A stretch of DNA of 6,040 bases. Origin: an uncultured Collinsella sp. (GTDB lineage: Bacteria; Actinomycetota; Coriobacteriia; Coriobacteriales; Coriobacteriaceae). The stretch is taken from contig UQZC01000096.1 of assembly GCA_900545505.1 (NCBI GenBank), positions 1 to 6,040 of the forward strand, in the 5' to 3' direction. Below are positions 5,280-6,040 of the stretch, in pieces (positions within the stretch are counted from its first letter, which is position 1; each line of letters starts with the position of its first letter). The translations under genes were made by a program, and so were the position numbers. The notes beneath the pieces are model-generated. The model was not told the origin of the DNA and ran no database searches. It saw only the letters and a list, made by a program, of their open reading frames with translations.

Positions 5280-5546
5280 ATGGATGTTGAGATCCATCCC
5301 AACGCTAAAAAGCACCTGACGGAAAAGCAGGTGCTTAGCGCTTGGCTTGCGGTTACTGAGTGCATTCGTCGCGAGTCGAAGGACGAGCCGCCGAGATGGC
5401 TTGCGATTGGATGGCTCCCAGACGGACGAAGCGTGGAGCTTGTCGCGGTCGAGCTTGTTCGTGGGTGGCTTATCATTCATGCCTTGTCTCCAGTCCAGAA
5501 GAAATTTTGGCAGGAGATTGAACAGGCTCGGCAAAGGGGTCGATGA
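5280..5546 (+). CDS. Putative toxin of a type II toxin-antitoxin pair (BrnT-like / DUF4258-like)
   Basis: This gene encodes 88 residues with no membrane segment. The layout resembles small toxins of the BrnT/DUF4258 group common in actinobacteria: an N-terminal helix entered by H-x-x-A-K-K-H-L-T (6-14), a second helical stretch VLSAWLAVTECIRRE (18-32), then beta strands RWLAIGWLPDGRSVELVAVEL (39-59) and GWLIIHALSPVQKKF (62-76), ending in a basic helix. Strands containing DGR-x-x-E-[LV]-V and [LI]-I-H-A before a K-K-[FY] segment are what I recall of this group. RNase activity is known for BrnT itself, not shown here. The stop overlaps the start of a ribbon-helix-helix gene (ATGA), giving the toxin-then-antitoxin order also seen in BrnTA. 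A strong inverted repeat spans codons 11-19. A non-toxic DNA- or RNA-binding protein remains possible. Confidence 0.65.
   Translation: MDVEIHPNAKKHLTEKQVLSAWLAVTECIRRESKDEPPRWLAIGWLPDGRSVELVAVELVRGWLIIHALSPVQKKFWQEIEQARQRGR
5303..5340 (+). repeat. Inverted repeat (hairpin) inside the 5' part of the toxin gene
   Basis: AAGCACCTG (5310-5318) and CAGGTGCTT (5328-5336) are perfect 9-bp arms around a 9-base loop. The stem can extend outward by CGCT (5303-5306) pairing with AGCG (5337-5340) if AAA at 5307-5309 bulges. On the + strand it could form an mRNA hairpin about 30 bases after the toxin start. On the - strand the core stem is followed by TTTTT, giving the shape of an intrinsic terminator for antisense transcription. 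Confidence 0.7.
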
Positions 5547-5830
5547 TGGGCAAAACGTATACGGCCGCTAATGGTCAGGTTGTAACGGATGAAATGATTG
5601 ACGCGTGGTGCGAGTCGTACGAGCGCGGAGAGTTTCCGGATGGCGAACACACCGTTGGTGGGATCGTGCATGGACGGCCCCCGCTCTCAGGTGAGGGGAC
5701 GGCAACGCTGTCGGTCAAGATTCCTCTGGGAATGAAGGAGGCCATTCGTCGACGGGCGGCTGCCGAGGGGATGACGCCAAGTGAGTTTGCCCGTGCGGCT
5801 CTGAGTGAAAAACTTCTCGCTGCCGGCTGA
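5543..5830 (+). CDS. Putative antitoxin with C-terminal ribbon-helix-helix domain
   Basis: This gene encodes 95 residues from ATG5543. ATG5546 is equally plausible and better spaced from AAAGGGG at 5533-5539. The C-terminal part (about 54-92) fits a ribbon-helix-helix (CopG/MetJ-Arc) domain. A strand ATLSVKIP is followed by helix LGMKEAIRRRAAAEG, a turn at MTPS and helix EFARAALSEKLL, with the common S-E-F-A-R-x-A-L pattern. The N-terminal half (TAANGQVVTDEMIDAWCESYERGEFPDG) is charged, and a flexible G-R-P-P-L-S-G-E-G linker joins the two. In type II systems this layout pairs toxin neutralisation with DNA binding for autoregulation. Which half binds the toxin cannot be told here. The ATGA junction with the toxin gene indicates coupled translation. 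A plain CopG-type regulator is the alternative. Confidence 0.72.
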   Translation: MMGKTYTAANGQVVTDEMIDAWCESYERGEFPDGEHTVGGIVHGRPPLSGEGTATLSVKIPLGMKEAIRRRAAAEGMTPSEFARAALSEKLLAAG

Positions 5831-5854
5831 TGCCTCTGACGTGCCGATTTATAG

Positions 5855-5895
5855 AACCGAGGCTGTGCTCAAAAACTTTTTTAAAATTCTCGGTT
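5855..5895 (+). repeat. 7-bp inverted repeat flanking an AT-rich core before the tRNA promoter
   Basis: AACCGAG (5855-5861) and CTCGGTT (5889-5895) enclose a 27-base segment that contains AAAAAC followed by a run of six T. The right arm overlaps the first two bases of the predicted -35 box of the tRNA promoter. The wide loop and the lack of a T-run after the right arm argue against a classical terminator for the upstream genes. A weak GAG/CTC stem before AAAAAC and the six T is the only other terminator-like shape. A cruciform or protein-binding site is possible, and chance cannot be excluded. Confidence 0.35.
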
Positions 5896-5921
5896 GACCG
5901 GAACGCGTCCTTGGTTATACT
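5871..5921 (+). promoter_or_regulatory. Sigma-70-type promoter with UP-like element driving the tRNA gene
   Basis: The -35 box TTGACC (5894-5899) and -10 box TATACT (5916-5921) are separated by 16 bases; each differs from consensus by one position. Directly upstream, 5871-5887 is an A-tract then T-tract then A-tract segment close to the UP-element pattern bound by the RNA polymerase alpha subunit, at about -57 to -41. The predicted start is near 5928, about 26 bases before the tRNA. This is the usual layout of stable-RNA promoters. Confidence 0.75.
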
Positions 5922-5927
5922 AATCAA

Positions 5928-5942
5928 GCCTTGAAACAAGGC
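5928..5942 (+). repeat. Leader hairpin at the predicted transcript start of the tRNA
   Basis: GCCTTG (5928-5933) and CAAGGC (5937-5942) are perfect 6-bp arms around an AAA loop, starting at about the predicted first transcribed base and ending 11 bases before the tRNA. It could shape or protect the 5' leader before RNase P removes it. Confidence 0.5.
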
Positions 5943-5953
5943 ACACCTCAAAT

Positions 5954-6026
<73 letters not shown>

Positions 6027-6040
6027 CCTTGAATTGACTA

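Noticed and set aside
6027..6040. Start of another promoter or tRNA after tRNA-Phe
   Set aside because: TTGACT near 6035 resembles a -35 box, but the window ends too soon to see a -10 box or a gene.

Overview
The window reads as a high-GC (roughly 60%) actinobacterial chromosome segment. My best guess is the gut class Coriobacteriia (Collinsella/Olsenella-like). This rests on the gene order, on the form of the DUF192 protein and on the large TadG-like protein, all recalled from memory and not searched. Every gene I can support is on the + strand.

Region 1 (1-5221) is the distal half of a Tad/Flp (type IVc) pilus operon. It enters mid-gene with the C-terminus of a TadB-like inner-membrane platform protein. 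It continues with a TadC-like platform protein, an Flp-type pilin, a membrane-anchored protein of unknown function, a very small second pilin-like protein, a TadE-like pseudopilin, a 717-residue TadG-like protein, another TadE/F-like pseudopilin and a DUF192 protein. The genes overlap or nearly touch (ATGA, TAATG and GTGA junctions, plus longer overlaps of 29, 37 and about 65 bp), so one transcript with translational coupling is likely. Four products carry the same leader motif, A-Q-x-T-[TV]-E, followed by a hydrophobic helix. This is the type III prepilin-peptidase pattern with Glu at +5 and Ala, not Gly, at -1. The TadG-like protein carries a degraded copy in which Glu is replaced by Ser. 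The ATPase, secretin and prepilin peptidase are not in the window; at least the ATPase would be expected upstream.

Region 2 (5222-5830) is a two-gene module that looks like a type II toxin-antitoxin pair in toxin-first order. A perfect palindrome lies upstream of the toxin gene and could be the operator for the ribbon-helix-helix antitoxin. A second, stronger inverted repeat lies inside the start of the toxin coding sequence.

Region 3 (5831-6040) holds a strong sigma-70-type promoter with an AT-rich UP-like element, a short leader hairpin and a tRNA-Phe(GAA) gene. The tRNA has one acceptor-stem mismatch and no encoded full CCA. No stretch longer than 300 bases lacks a gene. I see no insertion sequence, CRISPR array or origin.
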